A DNA stretch of 64,000 nt from positions 1-64,000 of the forward strand of contig PLWZ01000072.1 of the NCBI GenBank assembly GCA_003151235.1. Reading direction: 5' to 3'. The position numbers were made by a program, and so were the translations under genes. Source of the DNA: Acidimicrobiaceae bacterium. Its GTDB lineage: Bacteria; Actinomycetota; Acidimicrobiia; Acidimicrobiales; RAAP-2. Of this stretch, positions 33,964 to 43,225 are shown in pieces (positions within the stretch are counted from its first letter, which is position 1; each line of letters starts with the position of its first letter). Under the pieces are notes generated by a model. That model was not told the origin of the DNA. It saw nothing but the letters and a program-made list of their open reading frames with translations, and ran no database searches.

Positions 33964-35154
33964 GTGGATAGCCCCTCTGGATCCGGAGCCGGCCCGCCGT
34001 CTGAGCACGACGTGCGAGATGCCCTGCGCGCCGTCATCGACCCCGAGCTGGGCGACAACATCGTCGACCTCGGGATGGTGACCGGGGTCGACGTCTCCGC
34101 GGCCGGGGTGATCGAGGTCGGGGTCGCCCTCACGATTGCCGGCTGCCCGCTGCGGAGCCAACTCGAGCACGACGTGACCAGCCGGCTCGCCAGCCTGCCC
34201 GGGGTGGCCTCGGTCCAGGTGCGAATGGGCGAGATGGATGCTGCCGGTCGGGCCGAGGTCATGAGCCGGGCCCGGTGGAAAGCGCGACAGAACGCCCCCG
34301 AGACCGGCATCGACGCGACGACGCGGATCCTCGCCGTCGGTTCGGGAAAAGGTGGCGTCGGGAAGTCCTCGGTCACCGTGAACCTGGCCGTCGCCCTGGC
34401 CCGCCGCGGGCTGACGGTCGGCGTCCTCGACGCGGATATCTGGGGCTTCTCGGTCCCACGCCTGCTCGGCATGGACGGCGGCATCGAGGCGCGCCAGGGC
34501 AAGATGATCCCCCTCGAGCTCCCCGTCGGCTCGGGCCTCTTGAAGGTGCTGTCGATGGGTTTCCTCGCAGACGAAGACCGGGCGATCATGTGGCGGGGCC
34601 TCGTGCTCAATCGGGCGGTGCAGCAGTTCCTCGAGGACGCCGAGTGGGGAACTCTCGACTATCTCCTGGTCGACCTCCCTCCCGGTACCGGGGACGTGCA
34701 GATGGGATTGGCCCGGATGCTGCCGCGCACCGAGCTCCTCATCGTCACGACACCCCCCGTGGCGGCCCAGAAGGTCGCGTCGAGAGCGGCCGACATGGCG
34801 CGACGCGGCTACCTCCGCGTCGCCGGCGTCATCGAGAACATGAGCGACTTCACCTGCGAGCACGGCACCACCTACCGCCTCTTTGGTTCGGGTGGTGGCG
34901 GTCGCCTGGCCCGCGAGATCGGGGTGCCGCTGATCGGCAATGTCCCGATTCATCCCGAGGTCGCGTCCGGCGGGGACTCGGGGTCGCCCGTCGCGCTCGG
35001 CGACGGGGAGCTGGCCGGGATCTTTGCCGAGCTCGCCCGCGTCGTGGCCGAAGAGGTGGCACCGGTCATCGAGACCTCCGGCTGCACGGCTCGTCTGCTC
35101 GACCAGATAGCCGAAGCTGTCTCGGGCGAACCGGTCGTGGCCCCGCCCGTCTGA
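33964..35154 (+). CDS. mrp: Mrp/ApbC family Fe-S cluster carrier ATPase
   Basis: The 396-residue product has an N-terminal MIP18/DUF59 domain (about 15-95; IDPELGDNIVDLGMV) and a ParA/MinD-like ATPase domain with the deviant Walker A GSGKGGVGKSS, DADIWGFSVPRLLG and DLPPGTGDVQ. Members bind and transfer [4Fe-4S] clusters. The usual CxxC near the C-terminus is not obvious, though a Cys in the DFTCEHG segment is present. GTG 33964 is the start; the gene is divergent from the A-type carrier. Confidence 0.93.
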   Translation: MDSPSGSGAGPPSEHDVRDALRAVIDPELGDNIVDLGMVTGVDVSAAGVIEVGVALTIAGCPLRSQLEHDVTSRLASLPGVASVQVRMGEMDAAGRAEVMSRARWKARQNAPETGIDATTRILAVGSGKGGVGKSSVTVNLAVALARRGLTVGVLDADIWGFSVPRLLGMDGGIEARQGKMIPLELPVGSGLLKVLSMGFLADEDRAIMWRGLVLNRAVQQFLEDAEWGTLDYLLVDLPPGTGDVQMGLARMLPRTELLIVTTPPVAAQKVASRAADMARRGYLRVAGVIENMSDFTCEHGTTYRLFGSGGGGRLAREIGVPLIGNVPIHPEVASGGDSGSPVALGDGELAGIFAELARVVAEEVAPVIETSGCTARLLDQIAEAVSGEPVVAPPV

Positions 35155-35157
35155 CGG

Positions 35158-36090
35158 CTAGCCGACCACCGCCTCCCAGGTGCTCGTTTCGCTCGAGCGC
35201 AACGGGTCCTCGTCGTCGTCGGCGAGCCGTGCGCGCCCATCCACCGCCAGCTTCTGCAGATGCGCCCAGAGCGAACGCCGCGCGACGGGCAGCAGGGCCT
35301 CGCGGACATCCGCATAGACCCCGGGCATCAGCTCGTCGACCGTTCCCCGACCGAGTTCCTGGAGTGTGTCGGCGATCCTGGCCTCCCGTTCGAGCCGGTG
35401 CCGGACGATCGACGAGATCACTCCTGCCGGATCGCCGATCATCCGACGATGACCGGGCGCTATCACGGCGATGGGCGGATCGAGGTGGAGGAGCCGATCG
35501 AGGTTGTCCAGGTACTCGATCATGTTGCCGTCGGGAGGTCCGATCACGACGGTCGACCCCTGCATCACGTGGTCTCCGGAGAAGAGCATCGCTTCCTCCT
35601 CGAGCAGCCAGCACAGGTGGTCGGAGGCATGCCCGGGAGTGTGCAGCGCCCGCAGGTGAAAGTCCGGGCCCTCCAGCACGAAGCCGTCGCCGACCTTGCG
35701 GTCGGGTACCACGCCCTTGGGGTGGCCGAACGCGACGAATTCGGCACCCGTCCGCTCGGCCAGCGTGACGGCGGCGGGCGCGTGGTCGGGATGGTGGTGG
35801 GTCACCGCGATCCAGCGGATCGTGCCGCCCGCGTCGGCGACGGACGCCTCGATCGCGTCGAGGTGGCTGTCGATCACCGGGCCAGGGTCGATCGCGACGA
35901 TCTCTCGCGCGCCGACGAGGTACGTGTTGGTCCCGGGCCCGGTCATGTCCGACGGGTTGGGTGCGGTGAGCCGGAGCACCCGGTCGGCGACCGCGACCGG
36001 CTCTCCCGGCGTCACGCGCGGGCCGATGCCGGCGTCGGGAACCGGGCTCGGCACGCGATCGCGGGTCACGTCAGGTGCTGCCCGGCTCAT
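35158..36090 (-). CDS. Metallo-beta-lactamase-fold hydrolase (LACTB2-like)
   Basis: The 310-residue product has the MBL motif THHHPDH (metal ligands), a later TPGHASDH, SGDHVM, and APGHRR. A C-terminal winged-helix-like extension (about 225-290) is typical of the LACTB2/glyoxalase-II-like branch, which includes RNases and thioesterases. It converges with mrp (3 bases between stops) and overlaps the upstream Nudix gene by 20 bases. Substrate unknown. Confidence 0.88.
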   Translation of the reverse strand: MSRAAPDVTRDRVPSPVPDAGIGPRVTPGEPVAVADRVLRLTAPNPSDMTGPGTNTYLVGAREIVAIDPGPVIDSHLDAIEASVADAGGTIRWIAVTHHHPDHAPAAVTLAERTGAEFVAFGHPKGVVPDRKVGDGFVLEGPDFHLRALHTPGHASDHLCWLLEEEAMLFSGDHVMQGSTVVIGPPDGNMIEYLDNLDRLLHLDPPIAVIAPGHRRMIGDPAGVISSIVRHRLEREARIADTLQELGRGTVDELMPGVYADVREALLPVARRSLWAHLQKLAVDGRARLADDDEDPLRSSETSTWEAVVG

Positions 36091-36889
36091 TCGCGCCGCT
36101 CTTGTCGGGGCCGATGTTCACGATGAGCGACCGTTGGCCCTGCGCGTCGAACACCTGGGTGGGCTCGATGGTCGGGACGACCCCAAAGCTCGACACCGAT
36201 GCGACGAGTTCGGCCGAGGTCGCGTAACTGGCCAGCAGGCGAAGGTTCCACACCGTCGGGAACAGGAGATCGATCTTTCCGCCCTCGTTCTGGGCCAGGG
36301 CGTCGGCCGGGCTCGCCCACATGTGGTCGATCGTCTCGATCTCGTCGTGCCCGGCCGTCTGACCAGACGGCGCGAGCGCTGCGAAGAACCGGGTGTCGTA
36401 CCGGCGCGGAGGGCCCTCGGGGGTGATCCAGTGGCCGACGTAATAGAGGGAGCCGGCGGGCAGGGTCAGATCCTCGGTGCGGCATATCTCGAGGAACGAT
36501 CGCTCCCCTGCGTTGAGTGCCCGGCGGTGCGCGACAAAGCGGGCCTGATCACCCGGATCGTCGAAGGTCAGAGGCTCACCGCCGGCCCGGGTGGCAACCA
36601 GGACACCGGCCTCCTCGAAGCACTCCCGGAATGCCGACACCCAGTAGGCGAGTCCGCCGGATTCGAGCTCGAGCACCGCGCTCGCTTCCGCGTCGGTACG
36701 ACCGGAGCACCGGCCGAGCAATTCGGGGTCGCCGTCGGCCGGGTCGACGGCCCCCCCCGGGAACACATACGCGCCCCGGACGAACTCGGAATTGAGGCTC
36801 CGGCGCAGCATGAGGACCTCGAGCGAACCGTCCGCGTCGCGGACGACCATGACCGTCGCGGCTGGACGCGGCACGAGGACGGCACTCAC
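36071..36889 (-). CDS. Nudix hydrolase (NUDT19/CoA-diphosphatase-like)
   Basis: The 272-residue product shows VFPGGAVDPAD and, after an insertion, AFRECFEEAGVLV, the REx2EExG core of the Nudix box. The long insertion between the Gly-rich start and the RE..EE helix is characteristic of NUDT7/NUDT19-type enzymes that cleave CoA or acyl-CoA. It begins at GTG 36889. Its overlap with the MBL gene suggests coupled expression, perhaps in thioester or CoA metabolism (inference). Confidence 0.85.
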   Translation of the reverse strand: MSAVLVPRPAATVMVVRDADGSLEVLMLRRSLNSEFVRGAYVFPGGAVDPADGDPELLGRCSGRTDAEASAVLELESGGLAYWVSAFRECFEEAGVLVATRAGGEPLTFDDPGDQARFVAHRRALNAGERSFLEICRTEDLTLPAGSLYYVGHWITPEGPPRRYDTRFFAALAPSGQTAGHDEIETIDHMWASPADALAQNEGGKIDLLFPTVWNLRLLASYATSAELVASVSSFGVVPTIEPTQVFDAQGQRSLIVNIGPDKSGANEPGST

Positions 36890-37070
36890 CGGGCGAGGTT
36901 ATCCGAGCGTCCCGTGCCTGCTCCGGTGGGCGAATGGGCAACGAACGGCTCCCCACGCGACCTCGACCGGTCGGGATGCTCGTCTACGCTGGATGTGCCG
37001 CTTCCCAACGACGTCACGGGCCGGGAAGCCTGCCTACATCCCCCCGAACGAGTCGAGGACCCACCAGAAG

Positions 37071-38180
37071 ATGGCCAACCCCCCCACCGGAACGGGTCGC
37101 ACCCAGTCCGACAAGGACCGCAGCAAGCAGATGTCGCGGCCGGTGACCGCCAACCAGTCCGGGCGGGGCAACGGACGCCCATCGGGCCAAGGGTCCGGGG
37201 GGCCACGCCGGAGCAACCAGCGGTCTTCGGCGGGAGGACCGCCCAACCGGGGAGCGGGTGGCGGGAAGCGCCCGGCATCGAGGCCCACTCCCACCAACCC
37301 GGCCGGGCGCTCGCCCACCGCATTGCTGACGTGGGGCACCGCGGCACTGGTGGTCGTGATCGTCGTCGTTCTGGTCGTCGTGAAGATCGTCGGTGGAGGG
37401 GGAACGATATCGAGCGGCGCACAGTGGTCGCCCGTGTCGCCGACCGTCGCCACGCAGGTGACCACCGTGCCGGCCTCGGTGTTCGACGCCGTCGGTGTGA
37501 ACTCGACCGTCGCCCCGATCAACCCGCCGATCGCGATCCCCGGTCAAAAGGCCCTGACCTTCCCGGACGCCACCGGAAAGAGCCTTCCGGGCGTCTACTT
37601 CTACGGTGCCGAGTACTGCCCGTACTGCGCCGCCGCGCGCTGGTCGATCATCACAGCGCTCTCCCGGTTCGGAACGTTCACCGGCCTCGGCAACATGACC
37701 TCCAGCTCGACGGACCAACCCTCGAGCGTCCCGACATTCACCTTCTCGCGAGCGAAGTTCAAGAGCCCCTACATCGTGTTCGAGCCCGAGGAGTACTTCA
37801 GCAACCAGGTCAACTCGGCCGGGACCGGATACACGATCCTCATGAAGCCCTCGGCAACGGAGGTGAGACTGGTGGGCAACTTCGACAACTCGAAGTACTT
37901 CCCCCAGACGCTGGCGGAGGGGGAGTCGGGGTTCCCGTTCATCGACTTCGGCAACAAGATCCTCCAGGACACCCTCTACAGCCCGACCGTCCTCGGCGGC
38001 CTCAGTCGTGACGACATCGCCGCGGGTCTGAAGGACTCGAAGAACCCGATCACCCAGGCCATCGTGGCGGGGGCCAACTACCTGAGCGCCTCGGTCTGCC
38101 ACATCGACGGCCAGCTGCCCACCTCGGTCTGCACGAGCAAGGGCGTGACGGCCGCCACCAAAGCGCTCAAACTGAGCTGA
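37071..38180 (+). CDS. Membrane-anchored thioredoxin-like protein (DUF929-type)
   Basis: The 369-residue product has a basic, Gly/Ser/Pro-rich cytosolic N-terminus (1-85), one membrane helix (about 86-107) and an extracytoplasmic thioredoxin-like domain with YGAEYCPYCAAARW (Cys183/Cys186), the DUF929 pattern. Two more Cys near the C-terminus (SVCHIDG, TSVCTS) may form a structural disulfide. The VKOR gene follows 4 bases after the stop, so this is the likely disulfide donor to secreted proteins, reoxidised by VKOR. Confidence 0.85.
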   Translation: MANPPTGTGRTQSDKDRSKQMSRPVTANQSGRGNGRPSGQGSGGPRRSNQRSSAGGPPNRGAGGGKRPASRPTPTNPAGRSPTALLTWGTAALVVVIVVVLVVVKIVGGGGTISSGAQWSPVSPTVATQVTTVPASVFDAVGVNSTVAPINPPIAIPGQKALTFPDATGKSLPGVYFYGAEYCPYCAAARWSIITALSRFGTFTGLGNMTSSSTDQPSSVPTFTFSRAKFKSPYIVFEPEEYFSNQVNSAGTGYTILMKPSATEVRLVGNFDNSKYFPQTLAEGESGFPFIDFGNKILQDTLYSPTVLGGLSRDDIAAGLKDSKNPITQAIVAGANYLSASVCHIDGQLPTSVCTSKGVTAATKALKLS

Positions 38181-38184
38181 CCCG

Positions 38185-38700
38185 ATGCAAGTCCTGACGC
38201 GCGTCGCCCGCTCGGAAGGGCCCGAGGTCCGACCGGTGTCGGCCTGGCGGATCGCACTGTCGATGGTGCTGTCCCTGGCCGGGTTGGGCCTGTCGATCTA
38301 CCTGACCGTCGCGCACTTCGTCGGCGCCCACATCCTCGAGTGCGCCGGCAACGGGGTCATCGACTGCACCAAGGTGACGACGAGCCCGCAGTCCTACGTC
38401 TTCGGCATGCCGGTGGCGGTCCTCGGCCTCGGCTACTACGTCGTCGTCACCGCGATCAACACCCCGTGGGCGTGGCGATCGGCCGACCGGCGCATCCACC
38501 AGGCCCGGCTCGCGCTCTCGATCCTTGGCATCGGGTTCGTCCTCTACCTGATCTCGGCCGAACTCTTGATCATCAAGGCGATCTGCATCTACTGCACCGG
38601 AGTGCACATCGTCACGTTCGCCTTGCTGGTGCTCGTGATGTCGACCGTGCCCACGATGCTCGGCTGGGGCCAGGAACCGGACCGGACCCGAAGAAGCTGA
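38185..38700 (+). CDS. VKOR family disulfide-generating membrane protein
   Basis: The 171-residue product has four to five membrane helices, the redox-active CIYC (134-137) and the loop cysteines C53 and C61 that shuttle electrons. Bacterial VKOR replaces DsbB and oxidises a DsbA-like partner using quinone. The preceding gene supplies such a partner. The gene ends 3 bases before the convergent whiB stop. Confidence 0.92.
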   Translation: MQVLTRVARSEGPEVRPVSAWRIALSMVLSLAGLGLSIYLTVAHFVGAHILECAGNGVIDCTKVTTSPQSYVFGMPVAVLGLGYYVVVTAINTPWAWRSADRRIHQARLALSILGIGFVLYLISAELLIIKAICIYCTGVHIVTFALLVLVMSTVPTMLGWGQEPDRTRRS

Positions 38701-38703
38701 GGC

Positions 38704-38961
38704 TCAGCCGGCCCGACGCTCGAGGACCAGCTTGCGCTCGACCTCGTTCATCCCGCCCCAGATCCCGTGGGGCTCGCGGATCCTGATCGCGTAGTCGAGA
38801 CAGTCGGGGCGCACCCGACACTCGGCGCAGATCGATTTGGCCCGCGCCTCCCGGGCCAACTTCTCCTCCTTGCGCTCCGCATGCGAAGGCGGAAAGAACG
38901 CATTGGACTGCGGGCCCCGACACGCAGCGCCCGACTGCCAGGACTCAGGACCCTGACGCAT
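38704..38961 (-). CDS. WhiB-family Fe-S transcription factor
   Basis: The 85-residue product has the four cluster cysteines (AACRG, ICAEC, PDCLDYA) and the GIWGGMNEVER turn that contacts the sigma factor, followed by a basic tail. I use the ATG at 38961; the longer frame begins without conservation. It is divergent from a pair of ArsA-like ATPases, the same neighbours as WhiB4/WblA in mycobacteria and Streptomyces (although orientation differs from M. tuberculosis), which suggests the WhiB4 type: redox-responsive control. Confidence 0.93.
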   Translation of the reverse strand: MRQGPESWQSGAACRGPQSNAFFPPSHAERKEEKLAREARAKSICAECRVRPDCLDYAIRIREPHGIWGGMNEVERKLVLERRAG

Positions 38962-39091
38962 ACCCCACCCCCACCCTCTTCCCCTAGCCAAAGGGTAGTT
39001 CCGCACCTCTGCGACCGACAAGGGCCCTGACCAGGACTTCTCCGTGTTCACAGCCGGGATCGGGGGCTGCGAGAACTACGCTCGATGACGG

Positions 39092-40060
39092 ATGGACATC
39101 GCCGCGTTCTGCACCGAAAGCCGGGTCCTCGTGGTCGCCGGCAAGGGTGGGGTCGGCAAGACGACGACGTCGGCGGCCCTGGCCCTCATGGCGGCCAACC
39201 ACGGCCTGTCGGTGCTGCTGGTGGAACTGGAGGGCCGGCCCGCCCTCGCGGCGGCGTTCGGCGAAAAGGGACCGCTCGACTACGAGGACGCGGCGCTCTT
39301 CGACAACGGCCACGGCTCGGTCCGGGCGCGCTGGATCACCCCCGACGACGCGCTGCTCGAGTACCTGGGTGACCACGGCTTCCAGCGGGTCTCACGCCGG
39401 CTGGTGTCGGCGGGGGTGATCGACGTGGTGTCGACGGCCATCCCCGGCATCAGGGACGTCCTGGTGCTCGGGAAGGTCAAGCAACTCGAACGGTCCGGGG
39501 CCGCCGACCTCGTCATCGTGGACGCCCCGGCAACGGGTCATGCCGTGACCTTCCTCACCTCGGCGAGCGGTCTGCTCGACGCGGCGCGGGGCGGACCGAT
39601 CCGCGCGCAGGCGGCCGAGGTCCTCGAAATGCTGAACGACCCGGCGCGGTGCCGTGTGATGCTCGTGACCCTGCCCGAGGAGATGCCGGTCAGCGAGACC
39701 ATCGAGGCCGCCTACCGCCTGGAGGACCAGGCCGGGGTCCAGCTGGGTCCGGTGGTGGTCAACGGCGTCGAGAGCGTGGGCGCGGGCCTCGCCGTCCCGG
39801 CGTCCGAGGCGGCCCGGGCTGCCGGGGTGCGTCTCGGCGCGAGCGAGTTGGCGGCGCTCGACGCCTCCCGCGAGTTCGCATTTGGCCGTTATGACCTGCA
39901 GGCGTCCCAGATCGAGCGGCTGGCGATCGAGCTGCCGCTTCCCCAGCTGCACACCCCGGCACTTTCCACCCCGACGATCGGGCCCGACGAGCTCGGCGTG
40001 CTCGCCGACGCGCTCGGCGCCGGTATCGGCAGGCTCAGCCCGGAGGTTATCGAGCGATGA
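39092..40060 (+). CDS. ArsA/GET3-like ATPase, first of pair
   Basis: A 322-residue P-loop ATPase with deviant Walker A GKGGVGKTTTS, switch I-like region and VDAPATGHAVTFL (switch II). It lacks the arsenite-binding Cys residues. Its stop overlaps the start of the second ATPase by 4 bases. In mycobacteria the corresponding pair (Rv3679/Rv3680) forms a complex with detoxification or tail-anchor functions; by synteny the same is proposed here. Confidence 0.9.
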   Translation: MDIAAFCTESRVLVVAGKGGVGKTTTSAALALMAANHGLSVLLVELEGRPALAAAFGEKGPLDYEDAALFDNGHGSVRARWITPDDALLEYLGDHGFQRVSRRLVSAGVIDVVSTAIPGIRDVLVLGKVKQLERSGAADLVIVDAPATGHAVTFLTSASGLLDAARGGPIRAQAAEVLEMLNDPARCRVMLVTLPEEMPVSETIEAAYRLEDQAGVQLGPVVVNGVESVGAGLAVPASEAARAAGVRLGASELAALDASREFAFGRYDLQASQIERLAIELPLPQLHTPALSTPTIGPDELGVLADALGAGIGRLSPEVIER

Positions 40061-41148
40061 TGGATTCGGACCCCTGGTCATTGGAGTCGGTCGCACGCGA
40101 CCGCGAGGTGGTGGTGTGCGCCGGGCCCGGCGGGGTGGGCAAGACCACGATCTCGGCTGCGATCGCGCTCCACGCGGCGCAGCGTGGTCGGCGAGCGTGC
40201 GTGATCACGGTCGACCCGGCGCGCCGGTTGGCCGACGCGCTCGGGGTCGATGCGCTCACCAACACCCCGACGCCGGTCGATGGGGAATTTGCGGGGTCGT
40301 TACACGCCCTCATGCTCGACCCGAAGGGGACCTTCGACGAGCTGGTCGAGCGCCACGCCCGCTCGCACGCCCAGGCCGAGTCCATCCGGAGCAACCGGAT
40401 CTACCTCAACCTCACGGGGATGCTGTCGGGCACCCAGGAATACATGGCCATGGAGAAGCTCTACGAGCTGACGGAGAGCGGCGAGTTCGACATCGTGGTC
40501 GTCGACACGCCGCCGACCCGCAACGCCCTCGATCTGCTCGACGCACCGCGGCGGCTCACCCGGTTTCTCGAGAACCGTCTCTTCCGGGCACTGCTTGCGC
40601 CGACCCGGGCCTCGCTCCGGGTGCTCTCCATCGCCACCCAGGCGCTGATGCGCACCATCTCCAAGGTCGCCGGCGCCGAGATCGTCCAGGACGCCGTCGC
40701 GTTCTTCCAGGCCTTTGAGGGGATGGAGGAGGGGTTTTCGTCACGCGCGACGGCGGTGCGAGAGCTCCTGGCCGACCCGGCGACCGCCTATGTGCTGGTC
40801 ACCTCGCCGCGGCCCGACTCGATCGATGAGACCGCATACTTCGCGGCGCGGCTGGCCGAGACCGGGATCGAGCCGGCCGCCCTGGTCGTCAACCGCGTCC
40901 ATCCGACCTTCGGGTCCGTCTCGGTGGCCGTCCATGGCGAACCACAGGGCGCGCTCGCGGATCTGCTCGCGAACCACGAGCGCCTGCGCAAGACCGCCGA
41001 GGAGGAGAGTGCCTCGGTGTCCGAGCTGGTGGCCCAGGTGGCCCCGTCACCGGTCGCCCGGGTCCCGCTCCTCGAATCCGACGTCCACGACCTCCGGGGA
41101 CTGGGATTGGTAGCCGAGCAACTCTTCGGCCCGCGCCCGGTTGGGTAA
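40057..41148 (+). CDS. ArsA/GET3-like ATPase, second of pair
   Basis: The 363-residue product has Walker A GPGGVGKTTISA, DPARRLADALG (the A-loop typical of ArsA-type proteins) and VDTPPTRNALDLLDAP. It overlaps the first ATPase gene and is followed 9 bases later by a receiver-domain gene, so four genes (two ATPases, receiver, CorC-like) may be one transcript. No arsenic genes are near, which argues against arsenite export. Confidence 0.9.
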   Translation: MMDSDPWSLESVARDREVVVCAGPGGVGKTTISAAIALHAAQRGRRACVITVDPARRLADALGVDALTNTPTPVDGEFAGSLHALMLDPKGTFDELVERHARSHAQAESIRSNRIYLNLTGMLSGTQEYMAMEKLYELTESGEFDIVVVDTPPTRNALDLLDAPRRLTRFLENRLFRALLAPTRASLRVLSIATQALMRTISKVAGAEIVQDAVAFFQAFEGMEEGFSSRATAVRELLADPATAYVLVTSPRPDSIDETAYFAARLAETGIEPAALVVNRVHPTFGSVSVAVHGEPQGALADLLANHERLRKTAEEESASVSELVAQVAPSPVARVPLLESDVHDLRGLGLVAEQLFGPRPVG

Positions 41149-41157
41149 CCTGCTCTC

Positions 41158-41613
41158 GTGCCCGTCATCGTCGTGGCCAGCGACGCCGCATACCTCCGCA
41201 AGGAGATCGTCGCCGTGGCGGACGGACCCGACATCGAGATCCGTGAGGTCGAATCCGGTCCCGAGGTGATCGCCTCGGCCCGCAACGACCCCCCCGATCT
41301 CGTGGTGGTCGACCTCCAGATGGGAAACATGGGTGGGATGGCCGTCTGCCTGGAGCTCCGACTCCAGGAGTCCTACGACGACCTCCCCCACATCCCGGTG
41401 CTGATGCTGCTCGACCGCAGGCCCGACGTGCACCTGGCTCGCCGCTCGGGGGCCGAGGGCTGGCTGGTCAAGCCGCTCGACCCGCTCCGGCTCCGCCGAG
41501 CCATCCGGGCGCTCATCGACGGGGACGAGTACTTCGACGACTCGTACCAACCCGTGCCGGTGCTCGTCGACGCCGACCGGAACGCCGTCGCGCCGGCACC
41601 GTCGGACGGTTGA
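41158..41613 (+). CDS. Single-domain response regulator (receiver)
   Basis: The 151-residue product is a receiver domain only (about 1-120): acceptor Asp in LVVVDLQMGNMGG, Thr/Ser position replaced by Leu in LMLLDRR, and the conserved Lys in GWLVKPLD. The C-terminal 30 residues are disordered. No kinase gene is close. It may pass a signal to the ATPases or be an orphan. Starts at GTG 41158. Confidence 0.85.
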   Translation: MPVIVVASDAAYLRKEIVAVADGPDIEIREVESGPEVIASARNDPPDLVVVDLQMGNMGGMAVCLELRLQESYDDLPHIPVLMLLDRRPDVHLARRSGAEGWLVKPLDPLRLRRAIRALIDGDEYFDDSYQPVPVLVDADRNAVAPAPSDG

Positions 41614-41614
41614 C

Positions 41615-42604
41615 GTGACCGAGCCAGAGGGCCGGCCTCCACCAGGGCACCCCGACCGACGCCGCTGGCCGTGGTCCAGGCAGGCCGACCGATCGCGTGA
41701 GCACGGCAAGCCCGGCCGCCGGAACTCACCGGGCGCGACCGAACAGGAGCGCCTGATCATCGAGAGCCTGGCCGACCTCCGAGACATGGAGGTCCGAGAG
41801 GTGATGACCCCGCGGGTCGACGTGGTCGCCCTCACCGTCCCGGTCACTGCCAACGACATCATCGAGGCGGTGCGCGAGTCCGGGCACAGCTGCTTCCCAG
41901 TCGTCGCCGACGACCTCGACGACCTGGTCGGCGTTCTCTTCGTGAACGACCTCATCCGGGCCGCCCCCCGCCGCTCGGCCGGCGACCTGACGGAGCGCTC
42001 CCCACTCGACATCTCCCGCCGAATACGCCAGCCGCACGTGGTCCCCGAATCCCGCCAGGTGCTCGACGCGCTCTCCGAGATGCGACAGCAACGACGCACC
42101 TTCGCGGTCGTGGTCGACGAGTACGGGGGCGTGGCCGGGGTGCTCACGGTGAAGGACCTCATCGAGCCGTTGGTCGGCCAGCTGTCCGATGAGTTCGACG
42201 CCGACGAGGGTCCCGAGATCGTCCGTGTGGACGTCAACCGGTGGCTGATCGACGGGCGCACCAGCGTCGACGACGTCCAGGAGCGCCTTGGCATCGGGCT
42301 ACCCGAGGGCGAATACGTCACCATCGGGGGCTACCTGTTCGATGGTTTTGGTCACATCCCGGTCGAGGGTGAAGAGCTCGCAGTCGACGGGTGGGAACTC
42401 CGGGTGGTGGAGCTCGAGAAGCGTCGGATCGCGAAGGTGCTGGCGAAGCACGTGGCGCCGAATCCTTCCGGGGCCGATCGCGAGCCCGGCGCGCCGGATC
42501 AACCGGCCGACGGCAATTCGGGGACGGCCGGACGTGACCGGAGCGTTCCGACGAACGCATCGGTCCAGGTCGCCGCCTCGGAACGCCGCGGGGTGCTCGA
42601 CTAG
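41615..42604 (+). CDS. CBS-domain and CorC-HlyC protein (no DUF21 membrane domain)
   Basis: The 329-residue product has a basic N-terminus, two CBS domains (about 60-180; VREVMTPRVDVVAL and EYGGVAGVLTVKDLIE) and a C-terminal CorC_HlyC domain (about 195-280). The DUF21 membrane part of typical CorC transporters is absent, so it is like the soluble CorC/YbeX form involved in magnesium efflux and ribosome maturation. It starts one base after the receiver stop. Confidence 0.88.
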   Translation: MTEPEGRPPPGHPDRRRWPWSRQADRSREHGKPGRRNSPGATEQERLIIESLADLRDMEVREVMTPRVDVVALTVPVTANDIIEAVRESGHSCFPVVADDLDDLVGVLFVNDLIRAAPRRSAGDLTERSPLDISRRIRQPHVVPESRQVLDALSEMRQQRRTFAVVVDEYGGVAGVLTVKDLIEPLVGQLSDEFDADEGPEIVRVDVNRWLIDGRTSVDDVQERLGIGLPEGEYVTIGGYLFDGFGHIPVEGEELAVDGWELRVVELEKRRIAKVLAKHVAPNPSGADREPGAPDQPADGNSGTAGRDRSVPTNASVQVAASERRGVLD

Positions 42605-42638
42605 GCTGACCGTTTCCGCCGGGCCCTAGGTCAGGCAG

Positions 42639-42716
42639 CGGGCTGTGGCGCAGCTTGGTTAGCGCGCTGCGTTCGGGACGCAGAGGTCCCCGGTTCAAAT
42701 CCGGGCAGCCCGACCA
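42639..42716 (+). tRNA. tRNA-Pro (anticodon CGG)
   Basis: Acceptor CGGGCTG/CAGCCCG, anticodon stem CTGCG/CGCAG with loop TTCGGGA (anticodon CGG, proline), T-loop TTCAAAT with CCCGG/CCGGG stem, and encoded CCA at 42714-42716. No duplicated 3' end is visible inside the window. Confidence 0.95.
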
Positions 42717-42919
42717 GAGGACCAACAGTCCAACTGGGGTTCTGACCCCTTTTTGGCAGACCCGCTCTTCGCCCATCGCGCGTCCATCGCGCGCGCTCGG
42801 GCCCCATGACTCCAGCAAACCGCCTCTGGACCACCCATCCTGAACGCGGATCACCAGTGCCCACGCCCACAGCTAGGGGTACCTTTGGTGTCCGACCGAA
42901 CGGGTGATTGGAGTTTGGC

Positions 42920-43219
42920 ATGGCGGGATTTGTGCAGATCATGGAGCTAAAGACCTCGCGGATCGACGAGGTGGAAGCCATGTCCAAGAAGATGCAGGAG
43001 GAGCGGGGCGACACCCTGCTCGCAACCAAGGGGACCGTCACCGCAGACCGCGACCGGCCCGGGTACTACTTGGTCATCGTCGAGTTCGACTCCTACGAGG
43101 AGGCGATGAAGAACTCGAACGATCCCGCAACCAGCAAGTACGCCGAGCAGATGGGCGCGTTGCTCGAACAGCCACCCAAGTTTTACAACCTCGACGTCCG
43201 TCTCGTGATGGAGATGTAG
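42920..43219 (+). CDS. Hypothetical dimeric alpha/beta-barrel-like protein
   Basis: The 99-residue product from ATG 42920 (TTGGAG upstream) has the beta-alpha-beta-beta-alpha-beta pattern of ABM/EthD-like small proteins: FVQIMELKT, a long charged helix, GYYLVIVEFDSYEEAMKNSN and a final YNLDVRLVMEM. Such proteins bind small aromatic compounds or act as monooxygenases. No catalytic motif decides. It precedes a decayed maleylpyruvate-isomerase-like gene. Confidence 0.65.
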   Translation: MAGFVQIMELKTSRIDEVEAMSKKMQEERGDTLLATKGTVTADRDRPGYYLVIVEFDSYEEAMKNSNDPATSKYAEQMGALLEQPPKFYNLDVRLVMEM

Positions 43220-43225
43220 CGGCCT

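Noticed and set aside
39092-41148. Arsenic resistance genes
   Set aside because: The ATPases lack arsenite-binding cysteines and there are no arsB, arsC or arsR genes; the whiB neighbourhood points to the non-arsenic pair.
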